Positions 1 to 6,613 of a DNA stretch of 14,168 nucleotides are shown here, piece after piece. A program made the translations under genes and the position numbers. Source of the DNA: Candidatus Gastranaerophilales bacterium (lineage in GTDB: Bacteria > Cyanobacteriota > Vampirovibrionia > Gastranaerophilales > Gastranaerophilaceae). How positions within the stretch are numbered: the stretch's first letter is position 1; every line of letters starts with the position of its first letter. The DNA lies in assembly GCA_900552525.1 (NCBI GenBank), contig UNSK01000047.1, forward strand, positions 1 through 14,168, in the 5' to 3' direction. The notes beneath the pieces are model-generated. The model saw only the letters and a list, made by a program, of their open reading frames with translations. It made no database searches and had not been told where the DNA came from.

Positions 1-13
1 AAGGAGGTATTTC

Positions 14-604
14 ATGTCTGATTTTGAAAAAGACCTGTTATATTTTGCCTCCCCCGCCCTTTTGGGCAGAAAGCAGGCAAATCTGTTTTCCTTTTCGATC
101 AACTGCCTGACAGACTATCGCAAGGAAATCGACAGATATAAAAAAGAGCTTGCCCCCCTGGGCATTTCCGTTGAATATCTTTACTGCAAAAAACAGCGGG
201 TATATCTTCTTGTTTACCGCAAGGATATGATGCTGCATTATTTCAAGCAGCCCGCTGTAAAGGAATTCCTCATCAAGCAGGGCTACCCCAAAACGCCGGA
301 TGAGGAAGACTCCCTTTATGAAACCCTGTGCATCCTGCGCAAGCGTATCATTCAGGGCGCAGAATTTCCGCACGAGATCGGGTTCTTCTTCGGCTACCCC
401 GCAGAGGACGTTTTCGCATTCATTCGCGAAAAAGGGCATAACTACAAGCTGGTTGGCGACTGGAAGGTTTACGGCGACGGCAAGGCCGCCCTGCATACAT
501 TCCGCAGATATGCCAGATGCAGAAAAAGACTCTTGGAGCAAGCTTCCGCAGGTGCAGATATTGTGTCTCTTTTGACACCGGCACGCACCGGCGCAGCGAT
601 ATAA
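14..604 (+). CDS. DUF3793 family protein
   Basis: This 196-residue protein matches the DUF3793 family in length and motifs. Near the N-terminus is the ASPALLGRKQANLFSF stretch (about 13-28). In the C-terminal half are FPHEIGFFFGYPAEDV (about 118-133) and the YKLVGDWKVYGDG...FRRYARCRK block. The family is of unknown function and is common in Clostridia, where it often sits near iron-uptake or flavodoxin genes; none are visible here. The start is supported by AAGGAGG at positions 1-7, six bases before the ATG. Base use is unlike the rest of the window: it is rich in GCC, CTG, CGC and GGC codons and near 50% GC, against about 30% beyond position 605. That points to recent transfer from a Firmicute or to a contig join. 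It has no signal peptide or membrane segment and is probably cytoplasmic. Family call is firm; role unknown. Confidence 0.85.
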   Translation: MSDFEKDLLYFASPALLGRKQANLFSFSINCLTDYRKEIDRYKKELAPLGISVEYLYCKKQRVYLLVYRKDMMLHYFKQPAVKEFLIKQGYPKTPDEEDSLYETLCILRKRIIQGAEFPHEIGFFFGYPAEDVFAFIREKGHNYKLVGDWKVYGDGKAALHTFRRYARCRKRLLEQASAGADIVSLLTPARTGAAI

Positions 605-753
605 AAAACACAATTACATCTCAAAATAACTAATAATAACTTAAGCGTACAATACAGAATTCTTTTTTAAGATATTTTACCGCTATTATACCCGAATTAC
701 TTATTACCAAAGAATTGAAAAATTGATACTCTATACAAATTATAGCGCAAGTT
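605..753. other. AT-rich gap at the GC boundary
   Basis: No gene is visible. Base composition drops sharply right after the DUF3793 stop codon. The gap lies between two genes that converge, but no classic intrinsic terminator with a GC stem and T-run is seen for either. Two TATAAT-like hexamers exist on the minus strand (in 681-693 and 739-744), without convincing -35 boxes. Confidence 0.4.
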
Positions 754-771
754 TTAATCCGGTAAAACTTG
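748..771 (-). terminator. weak hairpin at the 3' end of the DUF2075 gene
   Basis: A 9-bp perfect stem (748-756 with 763-771) has a 6-base loop. It overlaps the last codons and stop of the leftward helicase gene. The stem is AT-rich and is not followed by a clear T-run, so it may protect the 3' end of the message rather than terminate transcription. Confidence 0.3.
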
Positions 772-2673
772 AAGTCCACATTCACCTAGGTATTTAAATA
801 AATTATCATAAAACTCTGGCAACCTTGTCTCGTCATTTTTATCACCTTCAGGAATAAATATAACCATTCCTTGACGTGCACGAGTCAGGAGAACTCTGTA
901 AGAATTTAAAAGATATTTTTTATCGACATCATTATTGATATTTTGCCATCTATTTCCACTAAATTTTAAATATTTCCAGCCCTTATCAAACCGTAAATTT
1001 GCATCCCAAGCAACAATCGTCCAATCAAGCTCTAGACCTTGAACATCAAATTCTGTTGCGCAATCTTCTAAAGCACAAGAAGAACGAACATCCGTTTTCT
1101 TGTTCAAAAACCAATTTGTGCAATCTATTTCTGATTTAACAAATATACCTTCGGGTTTTAAACGAATTGCATTAGAATGTGCTAAAAGCCCCATTCTTTC
1201 ACTACCTCTAGCTTTACTTCTAACCCAATTCTTTGCTCGCGCTAAATTTCGAGTTATAAGAATTGGATAATGTTCACATAAATCCTGAGAAACAATCCTT
1301 GCTTCATTAGGCTTACAGTCCATCACATTTTGTACAAAATCTGATAACAAAGCACTCTTGAAAGAACGCAAAGAAACACTCAAATGTAAATCGCTTTGAG
1401 TAAAAACATTTAAATTTTCTGGCGGATTAGCATTTTTTGAACAATACACATTCCAATCTGGATATTTTTCTTTTAAAGTTTTAAACCACTCATCCAAGCC
1501 CGCTTCACCGGTATTAATTTCCTGTCCTTCTCCAATTAAGCATATAATAACGCACCAATCCTGATGTCTATCCATAACGCTAATTAAAAATTCTGGTTCT
1601 GAATAATTAAAATCCTTAGCCTTACTCTTTTTATTCATAAACTTTGAAGCTTGTTCTCTATTCCAAGCCCTTTGAGCTTCATCAAAAATAACAACTTTTT
1701 CAATAGGTGCACTAGTATCCTCAAAATATTCGTCTCTAAAGTGATGAATATTTTGTATGAATGCGTAAACTTGAGGTTCAGTTTTTTTCTTAGAAATGTT
1801 TTCTAATTCTGACTTATTTCTTATTAAAGCCTCTCTTAATACCTTAACCAATGGCCCGTTGCCAGACAAAAAGCACGCATGCTCATCTTTTTCATAATTC
1901 ATTGATTGAGTTGCAATATCTAACCCCGCCAAAGTTTTTCCAGCACCAGGAATACCAGTAATGAAACAAATTGATTTTTGTTTATTATTTTTACTATCTT
2001 TAATAATTTTTTCGACTGCATTCTTTGTTAACGTTAGATTTATCGCCTCTGCTCCATGTCTTGAAATATCCTCAACAGAATGGTTTGCATATAAAGCTTG
2101 TGCAGCTTCAACGATCGTTGGAGTAGGTTTGTATGAAGAGTTTAACCAATTATTTACATCAAAACTTTCTTTTCTATAATTTGTATTCAAATCAGTCAGA
2201 ACTTGTTTTAATGTAGTTGCATTAGCTTTTATACAATTGGAAATACCGTCATCTGCAAATAAAATTTGTGTATTAATTTCAGGCGCCATCGTTGAAATTA
2301 AAATAGGAATAATTGTTTTATTATGACTTTCTGAATGAAAATTCTTTAAATCAAGTGCATAATCGACAACTTGCTCTATTGCGTATGTTTCATAGCTTTT
2401 AGCAAATATTTTGAATTCTAATAGGTAAATGATTCCATTTAAGATTAATATATTATCAACTCTTTTCCCCATTCTAGGAATAGCGAATTCAAAAAACAAA
2501 GTAGCTTCCGGAAAATCAACAAGAGCCCCTTTTAAAATTCTAATTTGTTCCAACCAAGCACGTTTTTGCTCTAAATCATTCGAAAATGAATGATTCATTA
2601 ACAATTGACCCAGAATTTCATTATCTGAAGAGTTTAAAAATTTTGAAACTTTTTCTGAATAATATGAACGCAT
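754..2673 (-). CDS. nuclease-helicase: PD-(D/E)XK-like domain plus DUF2075 P-loop helicase
   Basis: The 639-residue protein has two parts. The N-terminus (about 50-130) looks like a PD-(D/E)XK nuclease: E62, RVD with D73, then LEFK with E86 and K88 in hydrophobic strands, and a downstream Q101. The rest is a DUF2075 (Schlafen group 3-like) superfamily 1 ATPase. It shows Walker A GIPGAGKT (240-247), motif II DEAQ (331-334), GEGQEINTGE (381-390), EFDVQGLELDWTIVAWD (541-557) and a YRVLLTRAR motif VI (592-600). All core ATPase motifs are intact. Such proteins probably act on DNA or RNA in the cytoplasm, and several families of this build are linked to mobile elements or phage defence. It lies 59 bp downstream of the Fic gene on the same strand and probably shares its promoter. 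The ATG lacks a clear Shine-Dalgarno, so initiation may be weak. The helicase call is firm; the nuclease call is from motif pattern only. Confidence 0.85.
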   Translation of the reverse strand: MRSYYSEKVSKFLNSSDNEILGQLLMNHSFSNDLEQKRAWLEQIRILKGALVDFPEATLFFEFAIPRMGKRVDNILILNGIIYLLEFKIFAKSYETYAIEQVVDYALDLKNFHSESHNKTIIPILISTMAPEINTQILFADDGISNCIKANATTLKQVLTDLNTNYRKESFDVNNWLNSSYKPTPTIVEAAQALYANHSVEDISRHGAEAINLTLTKNAVEKIIKDSKNNKQKSICFITGIPGAGKTLAGLDIATQSMNYEKDEHACFLSGNGPLVKVLREALIRNKSELENISKKKTEPQVYAFIQNIHHFRDEYFEDTSAPIEKVVIFDEAQRAWNREQASKFMNKKSKAKDFNYSEPEFLISVMDRHQDWCVIICLIGEGQEINTGEAGLDEWFKTLKEKYPDWNVYCSKNANPPENLNVFTQSDLHLSVSLRSFKSALLSDFVQNVMDCKPNEARIVSQDLCEHYPILITRNLARAKNWVRSKARGSERMGLLAHSNAIRLKPEGIFVKSEIDCTNWFLNKKTDVRSSCALEDCATEFDVQGLELDWTIVAWDANLRFDKGWKYLKFSGNRWQNINNDVDKKYLLNSYRVLLTRARQGMVIFIPEGDKNDETRLPEFYDNLFKYLGECGLQVLPD

Positions 2674-2732
2674 TTTTACTTTAAATCTTTTTAATTATTA
2701 TTTTGCAAAAGAAGATATTTGTAAACAAAAAT

Positions 2733-3827
2733 TTACCGCAAAACATAGTGAGTTGAACGACCTTTGCCAACACGCTTTAAAATCTTTTTGTCAATTAAGT
2801 CATTGATATCCAAGGTCGCAGTATCTTGTGAACAATTACACATTTTCGCCCATTTTGTTGTAGTTAAATTACCTTCAAAATTATCAAGAAAGCGATTCAA
2901 GACTTTAATCTGCCTTTCGTTAAAAGCAACATTTGAATTCCTTTGCCAGAACTCTGCTTTTTTCAAGACCTGATTTGTAATCTCACCGCTTGATTGAATA
3001 GCAGCCAAAAGATTTTCCAAAAACCAAACAAGCCAATTTGTAACATCCATTGAGCCTTTTTGAGTCTTTTCTAAAATTTCGTAATAATTCTTTCGGTTTT
3101 TCTGAATTTGTGAGGACATTGAATAAAATCTAAACTTGGAAGCATCACTTCTGGCAAGCATCATATCTGTTAATGTTCTTGCAATTCTTCCGTTTCCATC
3201 ATCAAAAGGGTGCAAAATGACAAACCAAAGGTGAACAATTCCGGCTTTAATCAAAAAATCTTCCTTAGCATAAGAGTTGATATAGTCGATTAAATCCTGC
3301 ATTTCAGATTCAAGAAGTTCCGCTGGCGAAGCTTCATAATGAACTTTTTCTTTGCCAGCATAGCCTGAAACAACTTGCATCGGACCAAGCTCATCTGTTC
3401 GATAACTACCAACGTTTATTTTATACATACCGCTAAATCCGGTAGGAAATAATGCTGCGTGCCAACCAATTATACGTTCTTTTGTCATATTTTGATCATA
3501 ATTCTGTGTCGCATCTAACATCATTTCAACAACACCTTCAATATCCCTTGAAACAGGAGTTTCTCCACCTAAGTCAATGCCTAAACGCCTTGCAATAGAA
3601 GAACGTACCAAATGTTTATCTAGAATTTGTCCTTCAATTTCAGAGGATTTAATAATATTTTCGGTTAAAACCTGCAACAATGCGTTATTCTTGACCTCAA
3701 AACCCAAAGCATCCATTTTGCCAAGCAAATATCCTTGAGATTTTTTGATTTCAAGCAACAAATTTTGAATTTTATCTCCGCAGTATGTAAAACTGTGCCA
3801 ATCTGAGTTTTGATAGATATATTGCAT
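2733..3827 (-). CDS. Fic family protein with DUF4172 N-terminus and winged helix
   Basis: This 364-residue protein is of the Fic/DOC type, which transfers AMP or a related nucleotide moiety to a target protein. The canonical motif HPFDDGNGRIAR (206-217) is complete, including catalytic H206. The N-terminal DUF4172-like region holds SSEIEG (61-66), which fits the (S/T)xxxE(G/N) inhibitory helix; E65 would block productive ATP binding. The enzyme is therefore a class II, self-inhibited Fic protein. Residues about 300-364 look like a winged helix-turn-helix (NERQIKVLNRFL then TKWAKMCNCSQDTATLDINDL), so it may bind DNA. The start is supported by GGAG six bases upstream, placed inside an operator-like repeat. 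It is the first gene of a leftward unit with the nuclease-helicase. The target cannot be read from sequence; autoregulation is inferred. Confidence 0.92.
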   Translation of the reverse strand: MQYIYQNSDWHSFTYCGDKIQNLLLEIKKSQGYLLGKMDALGFEVKNNALLQVLTENIIKSSEIEGQILDKHLVRSSIARRLGIDLGGETPVSRDIEGVVEMMLDATQNYDQNMTKERIIGWHAALFPTGFSGMYKINVGSYRTDELGPMQVVSGYAGKEKVHYEASPAELLESEMQDLIDYINSYAKEDFLIKAGIVHLWFVILHPFDDGNGRIARTLTDMMLARSDASKFRFYSMSSQIQKNRKNYYEILEKTQKGSMDVTNWLVWFLENLLAAIQSSGEITNQVLKKAEFWQRNSNVAFNERQIKVLNRFLDNFEGNLTTTKWAKMCNCSQDTATLDINDLIDKKILKRVGKGRSTHYVLR

Positions 3828-3828
3828 T

Positions 3829-3871
3829 GTTTTCTCCGTAAATTATACGGATATTATATCAGTTTTCTCCG
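3829..3871 (-). promoter_or_regulatory. operator-like repeats over the Fic promoter and ribosome binding site
   Basis: A 10-bp direct repeat, CGGAGAAAAC on the minus strand, occurs at 3838-3829 and 3871-3862, 33 bp apart and so on roughly the same DNA face. The downstream copy contains the Shine-Dalgarno GGAG; the upstream copy lies in the -35/-10 spacer. A 17-bp palindrome (3835-3851, arms TCCGTA and TACGGA) overlaps the downstream copy just after the -10 box. A protein bound here would block both RNA polymerase and ribosomes. The winged helix of the Fic protein is the obvious candidate binder, by inference. Confidence 0.5.
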
Positions 3872-3881
3872 AAGTTGGCAA
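3853..3881 (-). promoter_or_regulatory. sigma70-type promoter of the Fic/helicase unit
   Basis: The -35 box TTGCCA (3881-3876) and the -10 box TATAAT (3858-3853) are separated by exactly 17 bp on the minus strand. The predicted transcript would begin near 3846, leaving a leader of only about 20 bases before the Fic ATG at 3827. Confidence 0.75.
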
Positions 3882-3905
3882 GCCTTAACCTCTTGTTGAA
3901 TTTTA

Positions 3906-3935
3906 TTGTCAAACATTAACTTTCTGTGGTATAAT
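3906..3935 (+). promoter_or_regulatory. sigma70-type promoter of the LTxxQ protein gene
   Basis: TTGTCA (3906-3911) and TATAAT (3930-3935) are spaced by 18 bp on the plus strand. It is back to back with the Fic promoter, with 24 bp between the two -35 boxes, so binding events on one could affect the other. Confidence 0.75.
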
Positions 3936-3960
3936 TTTCCCAATGAAAGAAGGTGTTTAT

Positions 3961-4428
3961 ATGAAAAAGCTTCTATGTTCTTTAGTGTTAGCAGGTGCAC
4001 TATTATTTGGCGCAACTTTTACATTGGCAATTGATACTCAGTACTATGATATCAAACCTAATGGTACTCAAACCGTAAAGCGTTGCCCTTGTAAAAAGCA
4101 TTTTGAAAATCATCTAGGTTTAACTAAAGAACAGATTAAACTTGTTGATGCAAATAGAGCTGCACAACAAGCAGAACTAAAACCAATAAACACAAAAATT
4201 AGAGAAAACTATAAACAAATTAAAGCAACGACAGACGAAAAAGAGATTGCTAAACTAAGGGTAGAGATTACCGATTTAAAAGCAAAATCTGCTGAAATAA
4301 AAGCTGAGCACAACAAAAAGTTTGAATCATACTTGACAGAAGAACAAATCAAGACACTTCAATACATGAGAGAGATGAAAAAAGAAGGCAAATCTTGCTG
4401 TCCTTGTGGTAAAAATAGATACTACTAG
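3961..4428 (+). CDS. exported LTxxQ-motif (Spy/CpxP-like) protein
   Basis: I choose ATG 3961 (155 residues) over the in-frame ATG 3943. AGAAGG ends seven bases before 3961, and the protein then starts with a typical signal peptide: MKKLL, a hydrophobic core, and a likely cut after TLA (about residue 23). ATG 3943 would fall too close to the -10 box. The mature part is a charged, mainly helical protein with two LTxEQ motifs (GLTKEQIK near 48-55 and LTEEQIK near 126-132). This fits the Spy/CpxP family of periplasmic chaperone or stress-sensor proteins. Unusual are the cysteine clusters at both ends: RCPCKKH at about 36-42 and SCCPCG at about 145-150, which suggest metal binding or disulfides. 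It is transcribed alone; its stop overlaps the stop of the convergent methyltransferase gene. Substrate unknown. Confidence 0.75.
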   Translation: MKKLLCSLVLAGALLFGATFTLAIDTQYYDIKPNGTQTVKRCPCKKHFENHLGLTKEQIKLVDANRAAQQAELKPINTKIRENYKQIKATTDEKEIAKLRVEITDLKAKSAEIKAEHNKKFESYLTEEQIKTLQYMREMKKEGKSCCPCGKNRYY

Positions 4429-5489
4429 AGATTGGTCAGAATTGTATTAATTAGCTCACTATGTTTATTATGCTTAAATCCGTTTGGATAAGTCATATTA
4501 AACTCAATATTTAGTGCTTTCTTGTACTCTTCGTTTGAAAATCTTACAGGATTTTTGCAAATAGCATAAATATTAGACCGGGTTTCATTCCCAAGAGTTT
4601 CAATATCTTTAAAATAAGGCATCAATTCTTGTTGCAAATGTTTTTTAGTTGTAAATCTTTGTTTTGTCCAAACACCATTTCTAAAAGTAACACTAAATTT
4701 TTCATCATCTAAAAATTCAATATCACGCTTTCTATTTGTTGCTTGTTTGCTTTTCATTGTTGTAGTTGCTTTGCCTAAACTGCGAGTGCCTAAAATCAAG
4801 GTTCCATTGTCTTTTAATAATGAGTTGCAAGCCAGTAAAACATTGTGCTGCATTTCAAGACTTGTTATAGAATTCAAAACGCTATCCAGAATCACAATAT
4901 CGTACAATCCATTTTTAGAAATATCTTTTTGAATTTCTTCAATAAAAGAAATGATTTTATTAATATCAAATGAATTACTTTTTTCTTGCCTGTAAAAAGG
5001 TTCGTACGTATAAATTTGATAGCCTTCTTTTCTTAATTTGTCTGGATAAGAACATTTACCCGCCCCAAAATCCAAAATTCTAGTTTCTTTGTCTAAAATC
5101 GGTAGAATGTATTTGGTATATGTCGTTGATTTTAATTCTTTTTCACCACTAAGTCTATGCATTTGGCAAAAAGTTTGATTATAATCTTTTATTTCTAAAT
5201 TGTTAAAGTAATATTTTCCATAATCTTTTTGTAAATAACTTTTTAAATCTTCAACCTCTGCATTTTTCATTTTATAAACTAAAAGAGGTTTTTCTAATAG
5301 TTTGCATGCAATTGCATATTCTGTATTTACAACTACTGCACCTTGTTCATTGCAAATTACACTTCCCCAAGTCCCATATTTGATAATAAGTTTACTGATT
5401 TCTTTTACGACAATAGGATTAGAATTTTTGCGTAAATTTATATAATAAAAATCAACAAAGCTATATCCAAAAGGAATGTTAGAAATCAT
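4425..5489 (-). CDS. SAM-dependent methyltransferase with ParB-like N-terminal region
   Basis: The 354-residue protein has a class I methyltransferase core. Motif I is RILDFGAGKCSYPD (137-150), followed by an acidic strand end at YTYEP (E163) and a motif IV-like DIVILDSVLNSI (197-208). The first 75 residues resemble a ParB/sulfiredoxin-type domain: a strand, a helix EISKLIIKYGT, a VICNEQGAVVVNTEYAIACKLL block like the ParB IxGHxRxxAA region, and a closing strand. The key GHxR residues are not conserved, so that domain is a weak call. ParB-methyltransferase combinations are seen in phages and mobile elements, often with nucleic acid as the likely target. No partner restriction enzyme is nearby. 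The ATG has only a poor Shine-Dalgarno, and the next methionine is at residue 74. It is convergent with the LTxxQ gene, sharing a CTAG at the stops. Confidence 0.75.
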   Translation of the reverse strand: MISNIPFGYSFVDFYYINLRKNSNPIVVKEISKLIIKYGTWGSVICNEQGAVVVNTEYAIACKLLEKPLLVYKMKNAEVEDLKSYLQKDYGKYYFNNLEIKDYNQTFCQMHRLSGEKELKSTTYTKYILPILDKETRILDFGAGKCSYPDKLRKEGYQIYTYEPFYRQEKSNSFDINKIISFIEEIQKDISKNGLYDIVILDSVLNSITSLEMQHNVLLACNSLLKDNGTLILGTRSLGKATTTMKSKQATNRKRDIEFLDDEKFSVTFRNGVWTKQRFTTKKHLQQELMPYFKDIETLGNETRSNIYAICKNPVRFSNEEYKKALNIEFNMTYPNGFKHNKHSELINTILTNL

Positions 5490-5524
5490 GCTTAAACCGA
5501 CTTTTGAACTATTAGTTTCTATAG

Positions 5525-5632
5525 AATTATGTTAATCTAATTAAATTTTTTGAAAATGTATCAGACAGTGAACAAGAATATGAAATAATGAAATTATTTG
5601 ACCGAATTGAAATCAAAAAATTAAACAGTTAA
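5525..5632 (+). pseudogene. C-terminal remnant of a lost rightward gene
   Basis: An open plus-strand frame runs from just after a TAG at 5522-5524 to a TAA at 5630-5632. Its 35 codons have no suitable start and read NYVNLIKFFENVSDSEQEY then EIMKLFDRIEIKKLNS. The acidic, helical composition looks coding, and its stop overlaps the stop of the convergent gene in a TTAA, as expected for a true gene end. The rest of the gene is missing, and the methyltransferase promoter now occupies the junction. Chance cannot be excluded for such a short frame. Confidence 0.25.
5526..5554 (-). promoter_or_regulatory. candidate promoter of the methyltransferase gene
   Basis: On the minus strand, TTCAAA (5554-5549) and CATAAT (5531-5526) are 17 bp apart and 36 bases before the ATG at 5489. 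It matches four of six and five of six consensus bases. It lies inside the remnant rightward frame. Confidence 0.45.
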
Positions 5633-6048
5633 TTTGCAGTTTCTTCTAAAGCCTGTTCATATTCTGCATCACTAAGAGGTGTACTAAAAAATCCGCCATA
5701 TTCACCTTCTTCAAGAAAATTAAATACTTCGCCTGTAGGTAAGAACAAAAGATTAATTTTCTCTGAAGTTTCCTTGCAGTAACCCCAACTTCTAACCATA
5801 AGTCCAACATCAGGAACACTTGTTATACAACCACCGTTTTTTATGACTTCTGCATATAATTTTCTATAATCAGCATTATTTTTACAGGTTTGAACATCAT
5901 GACTCCACCTGATACAAATTTCTTCATCACTTTGACCTAATTTGTAGCGATTATTAGTATGGAAATTTCCTAAATTTGCATAAGTTAATCCTCCTGCCTA
6001 TAAGATAAGTCCTGTAACTGATAAAGTAATAATTCTTTTTCTATCCAT
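5629..6048 (-). pseudogene. secreted cysteine-containing protein gene with an in-frame TAG in the signal peptide
   Basis: From ATG 6048 the frame reads MDRKRIITLSVTGLIL, then TAG at codon 17 (6000-5998), then continues open for 122 codons to TAA at 5631-5629. The part before the stop plus AGGLTYA after it forms a normal signal peptide, so the ancestral gene clearly exported its product. The mature part has four cysteines (EEIC, VQTC, GGC, YC) and an acidic C-terminus (DAEYEQALEETAN). I do not recognise the family. TAG is one base from TTG, which would restore a leucine run. The ATG has a good ribosome site, AGAGGA, overlapping the stop of the upstream gene, so the two are coupled. An AGGAGG lies just after the TAG, but the ATG it serves is out of frame and closes after three codons. 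Most likely this is a recent nonsense mutation or a sequencing or assembly error. Confidence 0.7.
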
Positions 6049-6057
6049 TTTTATCCT

Positions 6058-6252
6058 CTAAATTTTTGGGAAGGTAACATTTTTGAGTTTCTCGGAAGTA
6101 ATTTCACGATTTTTTTGAAATTTAATAGCCTGTTTTTCACTAGGGAACAATAAATCACTCGGTTTGTAATGCCTGTTATCTATCCCGAAAGTCATTAATT
6201 TTTGTGCATCTTCATAACTTACTCCATAGTCAAGCCTTAATTTATACACCAC
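6058..6252 (-). CDS. small protein of unknown function, possibly N-terminally truncated
   Basis: This is a 64-residue frame starting at GTG 6252. I do not recognise it. It is basic and soluble, with a helical segment (GVSYEDAQKLM) and a KPSDLLFPSEKQAIKFQKN stretch; it has no signal peptide and no cysteine. The frame stays open upstream to a TAA at 6303-6301 with coding-like sequence (LWTIIYSSPDLCDLFK) but no ATG, so the original start may be lost and this may be the C-terminal part of a longer protein. No convincing Shine-Dalgarno precedes the GTG. Its TAG stop is nine bases before the next gene and forms part of that gene's ribosome site, so the two genes are one leftward unit. Confidence 0.45.
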   Translation of the reverse strand: MVYKLRLDYGVSYEDAQKLMTFGIDNRHYKPSDLLFPSEKQAIKFQKNREITSEKLKNVTFPKI

Positions 6253-6613
6253 TTTGAATAAATCACAAAGGTCGGGAGATGAATAAATTATAGTCCATAG
6301 TTATTATTAAACATTTCTATCCTTTTTTGTTTATTAAAATAAAAACAGTGTATTGCCAAATGGCAAATGCACTGTTTAATTATATTACACCTTATTTTGC
6401 AAAAATTTCAACTCAGAATCATATAAATGATTTAAAGTTTATTATGAGGTATTGAAAAGATCGAAAACAATGAGAATGATTATTTATATAAGTATTTAGC
6501 CATTATAGTATAAACTTATTGTTATTTTCCAAAATCTATATTGTCATTTTTCTATAAAAATAATAGTTGGTTCAAAAAATTTTATACTAAAACAATTATA
6601 GAAAGGAGATACT
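6253..6613. other. intergenic region upstream of the recombinase
   Basis: This 361-bp AT-rich stretch separates two divergent units. It holds a strong hairpin (6343-6377, listed separately), a small inverted repeat AATCAT/ATGATT near 6417-6432, and a low-grade rightward promoter candidate (TTGAAA 6452-6457, 17 bp, AATGAT 6475-6480) that may serve the recombinase. I see no RNA gene or open frame with a start. Confidence 0.4.
6343..6377. terminator. strong two-part hairpin, terminator-like on the minus strand
   Basis: An outer 8-bp stem AAACAGTG/CACTGTTT (6343-6350 and 6370-6377) encloses an inner 5-bp stem TTGCC/GGCAA (6353-6357 and 6362-6366) with an AAAT loop. On the minus strand it is followed by TTTTTATTTT, which makes a plausible intrinsic terminator for leftward transcripts. 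On the plus strand the T-run is poor. No leftward gene lies directly upstream of it. Confidence 0.5.

Noticed and set aside
38..613. Long minus-strand open frame opposite the DUF3793 gene
   Set aside because: It is a shadow of a GC-rich gene; the plus frame has a firm family match and ribosome site.
3943..3960. Earlier ATG (3943) as the start of the LTxxQ protein
   Set aside because: It lies only seven bases after the -10 box and has no ribosome site; the ATG at 3961 has AGAAGG and a clean signal peptide.
5629..6048. TAG recoding to glutamine, as in some gut phages
   Set aside because: Neighbouring genes end at TAG, there is only one in-frame TAG, and glutamine would be odd in a signal-peptide core.
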